Origin: Spodoptera frugiperda
Lineage: Eukaryota > Arthropoda > Insecta > Lepidoptera > Noctuidae
Reading direction: 5' to 3'
Length of the DNA: 64,000 bases
NCBI RefSeq assembly: GCF_023101765.2
Contig: NC_064237.1
Coordinates: 8,899,649 to 8,963,648, forward strand
In this document: one piece after another, positions 46,801 to 58,200 of the stretch
How positions within the stretch are numbered: position 1 is the stretch's first letter
How the letters are laid out: the number at the start of each line of letters is the position of its first letter
Notes under the pieces: model-generated
The model's database searches: none
Told to the model about the DNA's origin: nothing
Seen by the model: only the letters and a program-made list of their open reading frames with translations
Made by a program: the position numbers and the translations under genes

Positions 46801-48022
46801 TCTTGTGAATTTATTTCTCAAACTAGGATTTTCTAGTTGTTAAATTATGTTAAATGCCTTAATAAGAGTACTATGCCGTATAAAAAGCGTACATGTTATA
46901 TTTACATTGAAATTCAATTTGCAAATGCAATTCTGCTTACACTGAAAAAAAATCGTGATGTAAATTTTGTGACACGAAACGTCCAAAATCAGGTCAAATC
47001 AACTCTTGTTGAATTTCATAGAACAAAAGCTACACTTTGTCTAAAAGCACATCATATAAAAAGAACTGCGAAATGGCCAGTTGATTGATTGTTATGTACA
47101 CAGTTAAATGATCGTGATATGTGTTCTATTTCAGATGCTGGTGCAAGCGCTGTACGACTTCACTCCGCAGGAGGCCGGCGAGCTGGAGTTCAGGCGTGGT
47201 GACGTCATCACGGTCACTGACCGCTCCGATCAGCATTGGTGGCAGGTATGTGATAGCACCTTCTCTTTTTTTATCAATACTCGTATGATTGTCTAATCAT
47301 ACGGGGCGATAAAATATAGTCCATACATAAAATGGCTTAGGTTGAAGTGCAAATATTAACAGTAAGAAGAATCAGGTTCGAACCTGAAATATCTTGCACT
47401 ACGAGTACTCCAGAGGCTTAGAAAAACAAACTAAACTGATCATCTTTAATTCTATAAGAGAATTTGTTGTCTATCAGACATTCTTATCAGATTTCTATGA
47501 TACGACATGTTTATTACTTTTCTCCAAAGTCTTGTCTCTTTGATACTCATTCTTGGTAGCATTGGAGGCCAGTTATGACGGTGTTATCAGTCACCGTGAG
47601 TCACTGCCTTTTTCGAAACTTATCTAGTCGATGTTGATGACACATCGTTTCTTCTAATAAGAATTGTTTGTTTTACAGTCAGTAATATTTTCAATAGGAA
47701 TAGCATAACTTTATGCTTTTTATTCTCCAAAGGAATAAGTTAGAAATTGCTATAAAATTAGTCAATACTCACCTTTCGCCAGTTATGTTAAAGTCTCTTA
47801 TATTAGAGGAGGAGTCTACACTTATGTATTTTCTTCCATTTGGAATGGGTCCAATGAGTTGAATTAGTATAATGAATTAATGACACAGTTGCTGTACGTA
47901 TGTAGGAAGTGTAGATAAGACGAGTATGTAAGTAAATGTGTTGGGGCGTGTTGCAGGGCGAGATAGCGCACCGGCGCGGGCTGTTCCCGGCCTCGTACGT
48001 GACGGCGTACCACCAGTCATAG
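29594..48022 (+). CDS. drk: Adaptor protein Drk (Grb2 orthologue), SH3-SH2-SH3, 212 aa, 6 exons
   Basis: Links activated receptor tyrosine kinases to Sos and Ras: the SH2 domain binds phosphotyrosine and the SH3 domains bind proline-rich partners at the plasma membrane. Exons: 29594-29671, 29756-29853, 30376-30495, 36739-36904, 47135-47245 and 47957-48022. All have GT/AG borders and continuous phase. The first SH3 spans residues 1-56 (MEAIAKHDF start, NWYRAE, IPSNYI). The SH2 spans about 58-152, beginning WYYGRI, with FLIRISES holding the phosphotyrosine-binding Arg85, and Trp120, the counterpart of Grb2 Trp121. The second SH3 spans about 156-208 (ALYDF, ELEFRRGD, WW, FPASYV). Its length is one residue more than the fly protein as I know it. 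Introns 3 (6.2 kb) and 4 (10.2 kb) are filled with transposons. A Helitron starts 20 bases past the exon 4 donor. No defect is seen. Confidence 0.97.
29854..30375 (+). other. drk intron 2
   Basis: AT-rich phase-2 intron (CAG|GTAAAT to TTTTAG); nothing else recognised. Confidence 0.8.
31369..31580 (+). mobile_element. LINE 3' end fragment, copy 7
   Basis: Opposite orientation to most other copies: it reads from GCGCGTCGC and AGAGCTATCATACCACCATA to a short A-run at 31572-31578. It extends farther upstream in the LINE 3' UTR than most copies, matching the region around 63540 of the edge copy. Confidence 0.85.
33026..33052 (+). promoter_or_regulatory. Isolated TATA/initiator-like site in drk intron 3
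   Basis: TATAAAAG at 33026-33033 is followed by TCAGT at 33048-33052. Upstream is a palindrome GGGTATGA...TCATACCC (32935-32953). No gene is known to start here. The TATA-to-initiator spacing (24 bases) is shorter than usual. Confidence 0.25.
33533..33650 (+). repeat. Dispersed repeat family B, copy 4
   Basis: Blocks AAAACCCGGCAATGTATTTG, TAACTCCTTTGAAGTTGCGC, AGGCGGCGCAGATTGCTTAC and CTGTCTGCTCGTTTATT match the family in this orientation. Confidence 0.65.
34867..35029 (-). mobile_element. Non-autonomous Helitron, family D, 163 bp
   Basis: On the minus strand it runs from A|TCTCTATATATAAAAATCAA through GACTGGACCGATTTGGC to GGCGATACGAAGTTCGGGCC, then AGCTAG|T. The near-palindrome (GCGA...TTCG) close to CTAG, the 5' TC and the A/T target fit a complete short Helitron. 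Confidence 0.75.
36924..37088 (+). mobile_element. Non-autonomous Helitron, family C, copy 1 (hairpin deleted)
   Basis: Starts A|TCTATAATATAAAAATAAGT, carries CAGGTTTTCCTTCCTGACGC and TTTCCACGGTTTTGCTTTCG, and ends TTGCTAG|T. The 3' hairpin present in the 38913 copy is missing. It begins 20 bases after the drk exon 4 donor. Confidence 0.75.
37250..37306. repeat. Dispersed repeat family D, copy 2
   Basis: GTGGCATTAAGTGCCGGAAT and CACCTCTGCCTACCCCTTC match the copy at 41769-41838. Confidence 0.6.
38913..39118 (+). mobile_element. Non-autonomous Helitron, family C, copy 2 (complete, 206 bp)
   Basis: Starts A|TCTATTATATAAAAATAAGT. It ends with the hairpin GGCGAA...TTCGCC, then GTGTTTG and CTAG|T. 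All structural hallmarks of a Helitron are present. It is non-coding and a close match to the copies at 36924 and 59798. Confidence 0.85.
39796..41244. mobile_element. Degenerate pogo/Tc1-like DNA transposon with repeated GGATAGATGCC motif
   Basis: Terminal inverted repeats identical over 22 bp begin GGGTAAAACCGGG and continue with the motif GGATAGATGCC. They are flanked by TA on both sides, the target duplication of the Tc1/mariner/pogo superfamily. The motif recurs inside both ends (near 39981, 40003, 40034, 40055, 40814 as a variant, 40878, 41207). The only coding trace is a minus-strand frame of 140 codons at 40415-40837. It inserted in drk intron 4. Confidence 0.8.
40415..40837 (-). pseudogene. 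C-terminal transposase remnant in the pogo-like element
   Basis: A 140-codon frame with a Ser/Thr/Pro/Asn-rich middle (PPNMPSTSTSFNRNSPS) and a Lys/Glu-rich end (NSREKIKEK). After the stop, another frame continues with more basic residues, so the original end has shifted out of frame. This resembles the linker and tail of insect pogo/Tigger-type transposases, but no DNA-binding or DDE catalytic domain remains. Family assignment rests mainly on the element's TIR and TA site. Confidence 0.45.
41366..41447 (+). mobile_element. LINE 3' end fragment, copy 8
   Basis: Short 3'-most piece of the R1-family 3' UTR: GTGTCTGACACTCCCTCTCG, then TCATTGGATGATTTTCCCCT, then an A-run at 41438-41448. Strongly 5'-truncated. 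Confidence 0.8.
41769..41838. repeat. Dispersed repeat family D, copy 3
   Basis: Contains GGCATTACGTGCCGTAATGT, ACCTCTGCCTACTCCTTTGG and GGATAAAAGGCGTGACGTTG, the complement of 20131-20199. Confidence 0.65.
42890..42945. repeat. (TTTGTCTG)n tract in Helitron 5' end
   Basis: Short tandem octamer, mirrored at 43369-43424 and, as its complement, at 5610-5665. It is part of the family-A Helitron and not a CRISPR-like array. Confidence 0.8.
43690..44347. repeat. A-rich pentamer/hexamer microsatellite, about 660 bp
   Basis: Nearly pure alternation of AAAAT and AAAAAT units. It sits inside the Helitron at the point where sister copies carry only a few such units (3928-3957, 5327-5345). The long Phe/Ile/Leu/Tyr frames across it are artefacts. 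Confidence 0.95.
45379..45410 (-). mobile_element. SINE 3'-tail insertion with target duplication
   Basis: A 32-base insert made of CATCAT repeats, CAGCC and TATAGCTAT. It is bounded by two copies of GGGAACT (45372-45378, 45411-45417) and interrupts the Helitron sequence seen intact at about 3180. It matches the tail end of the SINE family at 60490. Confidence 0.65.
45718..45862. repeat. Dispersed repeat family C, copy 2
   Basis: Fuller version of the repeat at 1462: CCTGTCTCCCATAGGGGTAG, CTCTTTCGCTTCATCAACAG and CATGCATGCTCGTCGGTTAA. Confidence 0.65.
47246..47956 (+). other. drk intron 5
   Basis: Phase-0 intron (CAG|GTATGT to GTTGCAG); nothing else recognised. Confidence 0.85.
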
Positions 48023-50633
48023 TGCGCGCGCGCCGCTCGCCCTTGCCTCTCTACGCCGCTCGCTCGCGCGCACCGCCCGACAATGATCACACTCGCCTAC
48101 CTACTATCATATCAATAACTCGAACACACAACGAACATTCACCAAGTAAAGCTACTACATGAAAACGTTATAGTTTTCTCGGTTTTACTAGACATTACGT
48201 ATCCTCGTATCTTATGCGATTTTAAATTATCACTAGCTAGAGTTATTGAGTAAGGCACCAAGTGTCATCAATGTCTCGCTCGGATGATGTTTGATTTTTA
48301 TATAATGTTTTGACGAGTATATGGTGCTTCGTGTTCACAGCCGATTACGATGATTTTAATATTATAATAATTTATAACAATAATCGACGGTCGTAATCGT
48401 TAATGTCCATTTTACTCGCGAGTTGAAACTGCCTTGATTTTTGCAATACTGTAAGATGTAATTTGGTAGTACAAAAGTTTTTGTGTCGTGTTTCATTGTA
48501 TTCATTGTTCTGTGACGAATTTATTATTGTCCTCTCATTTTATATTGTGACGATCGCTGGATGAGAGTGAATATTTTATCCTCGAAAACGTGCCAGAATG
48601 TTATTTGTAGTTTTTTTGAAATATATGTTTAGTAATAAAAGGTGAAAGGGATCAAATCAGTGCATACTGACTGCTCCCCACAAGTATATAGATTTTCTTA
48701 TTTGATGTGATTTTTAAAGTATGACCATTATTTATCCCTGTATTAGTCTTTAATGCTCATTATTAAAATATTTACCATTTATACGTTAGTTAAGTGATAA
48801 TTTTAAGTTCGATTTACATGTATTTTGATCTTGGTTTTTTATATTGGTATACAGCAGTGTATAATCTGGTACAGTAATGATGTAGAATGGAAATCTGTAG
48901 CGTCCTCCAAAAGCTTAGCTCTCGTTAGGTTAGTCAGCTGGACAGCGGTTTGTTTACGCACAAGTTACAAAGCCACGGACATAAATGACTCTGGAATTAT
49001 TTTATATATCGACGATGTTTTGTATGGACGGATGTATATTGAACGAGATATTTTATATAACGGTATATGTATGTAACACCACGCTTTTTGATAGCTTTTG
49101 ACGTATTAGTTTGATTCGTTACCTGTACGTATTTACCATTTACCGGCCGTAATGAAGGCAGATGTCTAAACTGTTTAACGTAATCCAATGTTGGTAGCAA
49201 GGCGGTGGTTGACAGCGACTACGGCACTATTCGGAGTAACGTACCATCGCGCGTCGTGGCACTCGCAGTGTCATTGTACTTAGTTAGCGTTTAACATTTA
49301 GTCAAGACTTGAAATTAATAAAACTTTGAGTGATCGTTGATCCAATGTAGATATTTATTTTTGTTATTGTATTGTACCCGAAATTACTATATTTATGTAA
49401 ACATGAACTCGTTAGGCAGATGAATCAGTAGCGTAAGCGGACATGTAATGTAAGAACATTTCACCGTGCATGTGTAACTGTATCGTTTAAACAATTTCCC
49501 TTTCATCGAAGCATTTAAACTGTGTGTAATTATAGTGTAAGTGTGTACGGCTCCGTATGTAACGTGCTCGCTCTGAGTGGTCAACTGTTGAACGATTGTG
49601 TGCCGGACTCGGCCCGATAATAATGCCCCTAAATTGTGCTTGTAGCTATAGTGACAAGTAAGTGCATAAAGGCAAGTTTCAATAAATCGGAAGTGCTATA
49701 ATCTATAATAATCAAATATTTAAATAATTTAAGTTATGATTCTCCAATATTGTGGAAGATGTATAATATTTTTTACTAATAAATTTAATATTATATTTTC
49801 TAGTTTTATTTTGGTGCCTTTAGTGATAGAGTTGGGTCAACAGTTTATAATAATTTATTTTATAAATAATAACATCACAATTTGTAACAATTACCATTTA
49901 ACATTACTATAAAGCTACATCTAGAACACTAACAGTAAGTTGCGGGCACACTGCAGCACATACAGGATTCAAGAGAGATCATCATTTCTGTACAATTATC
50001 AACACCCTGTATTCTTACCATACTATTCATAAATAACAATAAACTCCTATAATAGCATGCTTTGGAGTATAAAGGATTTATATCTAAAAGGTTTAGCAGA
50101 ATAAGCTATATAAAATAGGTAGAAGCATTATTTATGAATAATATTGTTAGGTTATAAAAGTAAGGTGATTTAAAATGTATGTACTGCAGTATCTCCGCAT
50201 TATTGCAGTAATGATTACATTGTGGCTTTACATCAATCACAGTACTCATTTGTTTGAAGTATGATTCGCTTAATATTATACATGCATATTAAAGTGGGAT
50301 GCGTTAATAGATTCCTACCAAAAAAAATGTTTGATTCAACAAAATATTATAACATTTCAAAAATGATCACATAATATTAATTCACAATCGGGACTGCTAT
50401 ATTTTTGCACACTAGATGGCACTAGTGTGACCCTTTTGTTATTCGTCCAATAGAGAATTTGCTACTGTTACACTATTGGACGTTCAATATTTGACAGCTG
50501 TAATGATTGGACAAAAAACTCGTGATCATGCTACATTTGCGCATTCTGGTGAGCAAAATTATGGTAGCCCTTATTGATTTGATATTTAGAAAAAATAATA
50601 TGGAATTTAACGTGTTGGGAAGACCCCAATCAG

Positions 50634-50748
50634 AGACCACACTGCCAAAAAGCGAGTTGGACGAGTGCATATAGTTTCACTACTTTTCATTGCATCAGTG
50701 TCACTGGTGTAGTTCATACCAAGTGAAATTTCGCTGCCAGTGTGGTCT
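50634..50748. repeat. Possible small MITE with AGACCACACTG ends
   Basis: Inverted ends AGACCACACTG(C/G)CA enclose about 110 bp. No clear target duplication was found, so the class is open. Confidence 0.4.
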
Positions 50749-52217
50749 ACATTAAACGCACACTGTCGTCTGTATTAACTTATTATTCATTTTACTTAAG
50801 ATAAGACCAGTTTCACAAGTTCTTAAAAATATAACTGATAGTTAATATAGTTTTGCATTGATTTACTTATTGCATTCTCAGGATATTACCTATATAACTA
50901 GAAAACTGTGATACCGGCCGCAAGAATTGGCTAAAATCAACATAAAAATAAAATGTGATTTATGTTCGATCTTTTTTGTACCTTAAGTGAGAAATATTTA
51001 GGATTATTCTTGTTTATCCTGCGACATTTATACTTATATAGTTATAGCACCTTTGGCAGCAATAAATACATTATCTTGTGGGATTATAATACGCAATAGT
51101 GTATTACAATTTACAATGTACCTATTTGTGCAAGCTTCGATGATCTATGGCCTTGAAAATCATGATATTGTGCAAAAAGCATTTCCTAAAAATAAAAAAT
51201 GTAACAAAAATAAATTCTTGCTAGTAACAACATAGGCTATATCTATCTACATCTTTCAAACTTAAAAAATATTTGTTTCTCTTTTTAGAAGCCAGATTCT
51301 ACAGCAATTTTATCTCACTAATGACCCTTACAGACAAAACAAAATATACCTACCTACACAAGTTTAATGCACTTAATCAAGGTAAGATGAGTGTATCGGA
51401 GTGGTCTCGAAATATTTCAATTATTATTTCAATTAGGCATTATAAACAAGAGCTTTTCTCCATTATTTTTTTATGAGTAAATCGTGATTTTTAGTTAATT
51501 TCAAAACCATATTATAAACTTCGAGTAAGAAACATTCTTATGTTTCTAATTTGTCTTTAACTGTTTTTTGTATGCTTTGTTTTATCTTAATATTCCAACT
51601 TGTACATGTAAAGTTGTATTAAACCGTCTTTAAATTATTTGGTACAATATTTATTGTTCTAAAACACAGGTAACTAGGTTGCTAGCTAAGAACTAGCACC
51701 ACGACCATACCCAAGACTTAATAAGCTAATAATTCAGGAACTGAGGTATGAACGTAGCCAGAATTGGAAGTAGTAGTAGACATTAAGTACATATTAAGTA
51801 CTTTGTCAGATGATTTTGTCTTACAATCAGCAACAGAAATGAAATGGTAAACAGTAAGTTAACATGCAATTACAGATGTAAAATAAGTGTGTTGCTAACA
51901 ACGTAGGAATTATTTACATCTTTACAGTATTTTTTTTTCTTTTTAATAGACTTAAAAATAATAGTGGTTTTCAGTTTGGCCTGTATGTGTCTATGTTTGT
52001 GCGCGATTATCTCGCGTTTAGATGAACCGCTTTTGATGAGGTTTTAGCATAGTATTTTACAAACATGGGAGAAGGTTTTAGGTATACTACTTGCTTTAAA
52101 CTTATGAAAGCAGTTCCATTAAAAAAAGGTTTTTTACCTGTTGTCTTTTTTAGTTTTTGCAGGATGCAGAGCAACAGCTACATAGCCCTATTACTGTGTA
52201 GTAAAATAATTAAAATT

Positions 52218-52223
52218 TTTAAT
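52218..52223 (-). terminator. Candidate variant polyadenylation signal ATTAAA for UCP4
   Basis: ATTAAA on the minus strand, 36 bases past the UCP4 stop codon. No AATAAA is closer. Confidence 0.35.
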
Positions 52224-52258
52224 TCCAAACCTGGCTACGTCTTCAAATCATAATAGAA

Positions 52259-55200
52259 CTAAAACGTATGTCCTCCTATAGCTAGCATGATGTTCTCGAA
52301 GGCTATCCAGTTGATGAGCGCCCAGGGTCCCAGCCTCATCCAGAGTGGCAGGAAACCTTTGTACATGGACAATATGCCTTCATTCTTCACGGACTGCTGC
52401 AGACAATCTATCATACCTCGGTACGACAAGCCCCTGGAAATTGAGAAATCTATCGTGAGTATATGTCATGCCTTTTTAATTGAAGGGATAAGTTAAAATG
52501 TTACAACTAGGGTATCGTCATCATATCAACCACAAGATAGACATAGGCCTCTAATGGCCTTAATAACTTCTCCAGATAAAACTGTAGGGAGTGATCCGTA
52601 TTCAGCGGAAACCTGTGACATTAAATAGATCGTCTTTCTGTCTTACTGATGTCCTACGATGCAGTTGCAGATACGTGGCCTCCATTTCAGAATTTTTCTG
52701 CCCCTATGTCAAAGCAATTTTCCACCTACACTATGCCAGTTATACGATTTCCGAGTAGATGTCAGTAATGATCGGTGCGTTATTGCCTTATTTTTGGCAT
52801 AATTCCAGATTTTGTACTACCTACTACTGAAATCTTAGAACATCGTTACACTCAACTTGCCAGTCTCGGTAATCGAAACTACGGTAGCCGCGCGACTCAC
52901 GACTATTCGACCAATGAAACCAACGCAACTAATATGTGGAATACTAACAATGCAATGGTTATCTTAATAGTGTGAACTTACTCTGTAGCTAACTAGTAAT
53001 CAAGTCTCTTGAACAATCCTAATTAAACTGATTAAGTAGCATTAAGTGCAATCATAGCACTAACGCTATCTTTGTCGCTAATATAAAAACTAATGATAGT
53101 CTCATTATTAACCTGATTACTTAAATTCATGGGAAAACTCCCACCGAAATCACTAAAAAAATAAAAAAAATGTAGTGCATCGTTAGCCTAAAATAAACGC
53201 AACCGAAAATACGAATGCAACACAGACGTATGCGTGTCCAAAAATAGAACAGTCGAGTTTGATTGGCGCGTTCGGTTCAATAGTCTAAAATCATTCGAGC
53301 GTGCACCGCGTCCTGCGACTCGCGAGTGCGACTTTGACCCCGTTCCTGTGACCTCGACCGCGTACCTACGCTCACAACCTATTCACATCACCGTGATATA
53401 AATAGCTAGCCAAAACAACCATTCGGAATTTCAGTATAGTAGCAAAATTATCGGTGTTACGAGGAAATAAACAGCAATGTTTGTATGTCAGCTGTTTTGG
53501 TGATATTCGTACACACAATGTTAGAAGTTTAATGGAATATTTTAAGGACATTGCGTAATATTTCCGTGGTTCTATCACACGACTGTTATTTAATATTTAC
53601 CTCTACAGATAACAAGAACAATCCATTTTCGGGAAATGTTTGGTTTTTATATCGCAACCTTATTTTTATCTATGAGGCAATGACATTCAGCATATGATAA
53701 TAAACGCCTACAAATATGGCTTAACATGTGGGCGTAGTTAATGTTTTGCAAATAAGAATACGGAGACTTTTTGCCAACAACTCAAGGGGAAACAGTCGCA
53801 CAAAAAGTTGTAAGCAGTAGAAACAAATGTTACTACTGTGTAAAATAATTATGTCTACAACGACTAAAGTGACTGTTTAGCACATTATTCAGTAAACACG
53901 GAGCTAAATATAAAAACAATGTACACTTTTGATGATCCATAATTCATAAAGAATGTTAATAAATATGAATAATGCAATTCCATATATTCATAAAACGGAC
54001 TTTCAACGATGATATCTTATGACTCAATTGTGTAGACAACGTTGACGCATAACTGAACTTTAGACTCTGTAATAATATAATTTATCAAGCGGCAAAGTAT
54101 TTTAAGGTTACATTAATACAATGTTCTTAAACATACTTAACTAAGATTAGGTTTAGTGACACAGAGTTGCTCATAACTATATTATTAGTATGTGCATCAA
54201 ACTGTTCATTTAAAACCCAAATTAAGAATGTTCAAATCCTTACTAATAATAGAATAATCTTTTGAGACAAATAATTCCTCTAGCAACATCATTTAATGTT
54301 GTTTTAAAGAGTGGAACAGCAGAGTAGCTACCCCGTTATGAAGTATTGATTGCTTTTTACGAAGCCCTGCGTCCCTCACCCCATGTTTTGGCGAGGCAGT
54401 CGGGATCAAAGCCAAACTGTGAGTGACGGTCCCTAAATTGGTTTTAATGAAACCTAACGATTGTCTAGCCAGTCACTGACTAATTGTTTCGATTCGTATA
54501 CATAGATAGATGTTTTGTTTTTATGCACATGTCCGTAATCTGTCGAATAATACTAATGTAGGTACCTTCTTTTTAGTATTTTCGGTAACAAAACTGTTTT
54601 ATAACTGTTTAAAAAATAATGTTTGTGTTGTACATAATGATAAAACAATGCTATTGTTCTTGAAGCTTAACTTTTCGTTATTTTTGTGGTGGTGTGTGGT
54701 CCATGTGAGAACTGTTCAAGTTTTCACGACTTTTAAGCATATTAAACTTACTTTACGTTTTAAGTTACGAGTAGAGGTGAATATACTTTCATATTATTCA
54801 TGATAGCTTTATCTGATTTAAGGGTCTAAACATCAACTTGTCTTAGGAACTAGAAACAAGAGAATTAGTTACCTTCCATCAGGTCCAACGGGTTGGTTCA
54901 TAAGTCTGGTCTTAAGTACATCGGCAGGCGTGCCAAGTACAGCAGCCACGAAGCCAGCAGTGAATGCAGCTGCACCGTGAACGAGTGCATTGTCCGCCAT
55001 ACCGAATTCACGCATCAGGAACTGTTTGGTGTAATCGTACGCTGCTAAGTCACCCATGTTGACGAGGGCAGCGCGTTGCACGTTGGGAACAGCTCCTAAA
55101 GTACCATTTATTAGGTCATTAGTCCAAATAATAAGGATTTTTATTTTGCCCTCCCACCCAAAAAATATTACAGACATTGAAATATTTGTTTTATTTATTT

Positions 55201-58200
55201 TTTTACGTTTGATGGGTCGATGTTCGGCCGCTATCTCAGAATATTATTTTATATTACTATTGAGTATATTCTTGCAAACGTTGCTATTATTTAGCACAAT
55301 TTTATTATTGCTTTCGATATTCGTGCAAAAACAAATATGAAGTCCATCAAAATACCTAATAGATACCTAAACAAATCTATTACTTTTTTTATTGAACGGG
55401 CACCGTTCCAATTTCAGATTATGACGAGGGATTTTGTAGGAAAAACGAGAAATCGATGCGTTAGCTGGAATCTAAGTTGTACGACTGTTTTCAGTACCCT
55501 TAGTATGAGTTTGCTTTACGTCAAACGAAAACGAAACGAGGACGCATTTGATTGCTTTGATTGGTCGCAAATTAACCAACCAATCAGAGCGCCAAATATC
55601 CTGTCGTTTCGATTTCATTAAACGTAAAACAAACTCGTACTAAACCCTCAAACCTATTGAAATAGTTGTATCGTTACTTTATTCGGTTGAAAATGTTGAA
55701 TTGATTATTGTGCTAGTAGCTATGGTGGCCTTATCATTAATTGTGTTTACAACCAAACTATTATGTTCGAAGCCATTATCTCGCTACTAAATAGTTTATG
55801 TTTCTAATAACTTTTATGATAATATCCTTTACTTATAAACGATAATGTATGCTGCTTTCATGTTCTTGTTTAATGGAATTAAGTATTAAGAACCGAGATT
55901 TTGGTCAATATCTAAGATGCCAATCACCCACAAAATTGGTAATGCACTTGCAACTTCTTTGGTGTTGCGAACATCCAAGGGTTGCACTAATTGCTAACCA
56001 TCAGATGATACCTATGTTCTGAGTCTGCTTCTTTACTTTCCATACCCGTAAAAAAATGGAAATTTTTGTACATTAATGGAGAAACGCTCTACTAGTTTCG
56101 AGTCACAGAGGGACTCTTTATCATGAGCAGCATGCGCAGACGCGGCGATGTCACGCAGCCTACTTGTTTCTTTTTTTATTAATTTAGTAAGTATTTGAGA
56201 CATCGTTATAATAAAAAATACAGAAATTTTCATCATTTTGTTGCCTAAAACTTAAAACACATACATAAACAAACAATGTAACATACCTCTCCAAAAACCC
56301 CTAAGTCCAGCTTCTTTATACAGCATCTTGTAACAATCCCTGCAATTGGAGAACCGTTTGGGCTTGCCCTGCAAGACCCGGCGGCCTTCAGCTTGCATCT
56401 GCACTTTCACGAGGTCTGTGGGAGACGCAATCAGCTGCGCCAACGCTCCCGCCGCTAACCCACCTGCCGAACTTCGTGATAATTACGTTTTGTTGTTGCA
56501 TGTGTCTGTTTATATCTTGGATGAGTTTGTGTTATTTTTAAATTAAAATTTATTGTGAGAATTTAGAGTATTCATATCTCTAGTATGATTTAGTGACAGT
56601 CTATGTACAGTTGTTTAATATGTGGCTTAAACAGTACCTGAGATTTAGAAAAGCTACGCTTAATGCGTTTTATACGTGTAGGTATGTCCTAAAATTCAGT
56701 GTTGCGTTTTTTAACCCGTAATGAACGATTTTTAAGCTTGGTTTGTTTAAGATATTGATACTAATAAATTTTGATATATATTTTAATGTACCTACACTAA
56801 TCATGTAATATAATCTAACCACTAAAAACTATTATAACATATACAGGGTGGAAACGGAACCGTCCCGAAAAACATCAATTTTAATTGTTTTTGCAACATC
56901 AGCCTTCAGCCGTTGATTTCAACTATTATTACTTAAAATAAACATTTAATTCCTCAATTTTTGGATAATAAGACTCGTGTTTACCATCACCTAGGTATTT
57001 GCGGCGTTTTGGAGCGTTCCGTTAACAACCTGTCCTGTAGGTATCTAAATAAATAATACTTGAAGAAATGACCAAAATATCACCACCAATTACATATTAA
57101 AAATCTCTCCAGAGAAACTGTATAGCCGGTTGCATTATAGAATTTCTCAGTTATCAGATATCCTATCTGAACAGACAGTCTAATTATTACAAGTCTACTA
57201 CTGAGCCCCTTTATGTCGATACAAGGCCGTTGTGCAAAGCCACGGATGGCAACGTTAATGAAAGCGGATCGGCTTAGTCGAACGTAATACGATGAGAACT
57301 AAGACTTTCCAATGAATATTCTATTTCTTGAATAAGAAGATTATAACGACGGTTTTATTAATATTCAGCCTTTAAGCTTTGTTATTAAAAGTTCAGTTTT
57401 AATTGATTAGTTTGTATAGGTAAACGTTATTTCACTTTATATACCTTTCTTTTTGACCTGTGGGACATATTAAAGGGATGATGACGGGGCATGAAAATTA
57501 AAAATCTATTTAATCCGTCAGTTAAGTAATGAAGAAATATTAGACACGTTTTTTTATTTCATCGTATAATAAGAAAATTTGATTTTTATGTGTGATACTT
57601 AGATAATTTGAAGATCAAGTCTACGAACATTGTTTAATATGCCTTATATTTGCTACCACGTGACAACTAAAACAAAACATACAATTCTCTCACCCACGGA
57701 AGCGATTCCAAGTGAAACTTTTCCGTTTTCATCTTTGAAGTGGTTTCTGAACTGTTCGTAGAAGATGAGTCGGCAGCCTGAGTAGATGGCGTGGCGTTGG
57801 AACATTGGCATCAGGCCGGTCCAGAGCTTCGTAACGCCTTCCTGCTTCGCTATACCCACCGCTGTTTTGATCATGCCATGGTTCTCCAACTGTTGAGGAG
57901 AAAATTATATTAGAAGAGTATATACAATGTGTAATAAAAAGGGGGTATACATATCAATTGCACGGTTTCTAGATAACATAACAAACGATACGGGAAGGGT
58001 TTTTTAAACGCATATTTTCATGGTACCAAGTTATGAATTTTTCAAATCGCGCCGCCGCGGGAATCAAAATTGGGTAGACAGGTACTAGGCGATCAGATTG
58101 ACAGAAGAAATGTTCCGTAGTATTCGCGAGTGATCCCTGTAGTGTTGTGACATGTTTGTATGAATAGAAATCAAGAACCATGCGATATCAAGTATTTTGG

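Larger units (their letters stand above)
36905..47134 (+). other. drk intron 4 (10.2 kb)
   Basis: From GAG|GTGAGT to ATTTCAG. Roughly half is recognisable transposon: two short Helitrons, a pogo-like element, a LINE fragment and a 2.7-kb Helitron cluster with a pentamer array. 37100-38900 and 45870-47130 show nothing recognisable besides repeat family D at 37250-37306. Confidence 0.8.
48023..52258. other. drk 3' UTR and convergent intergenic region to UCP4
   Basis: The drk 3' UTR begins GC-rich (48023-48090) and then turns AT-rich. AATAAA occurs near 48634, 49317, 49681 and 49781, so alternative polyadenylation is possible and the true end is unknown. Between about 49800 and 52200 there is a possible short MITE near 50634-50748. 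A region at 51955-52110 (TATCTCGCG, AACCGCTTTTGATGAGG) resembles lepidopteran dispersed repeats. No gene is seen. Confidence 0.5.

Noticed and set aside
47376..47392. AGGTTCGAACCT, similar to a tRNA B box
   Set aside because: No A box or cloverleaf can be built around it; it is simply a short palindrome.
56838..57060. ACAGGGTG-type transposon start
   Set aside because: Only one end is recognisable and no inverted partner or target duplication was found, so it is not called as an element.
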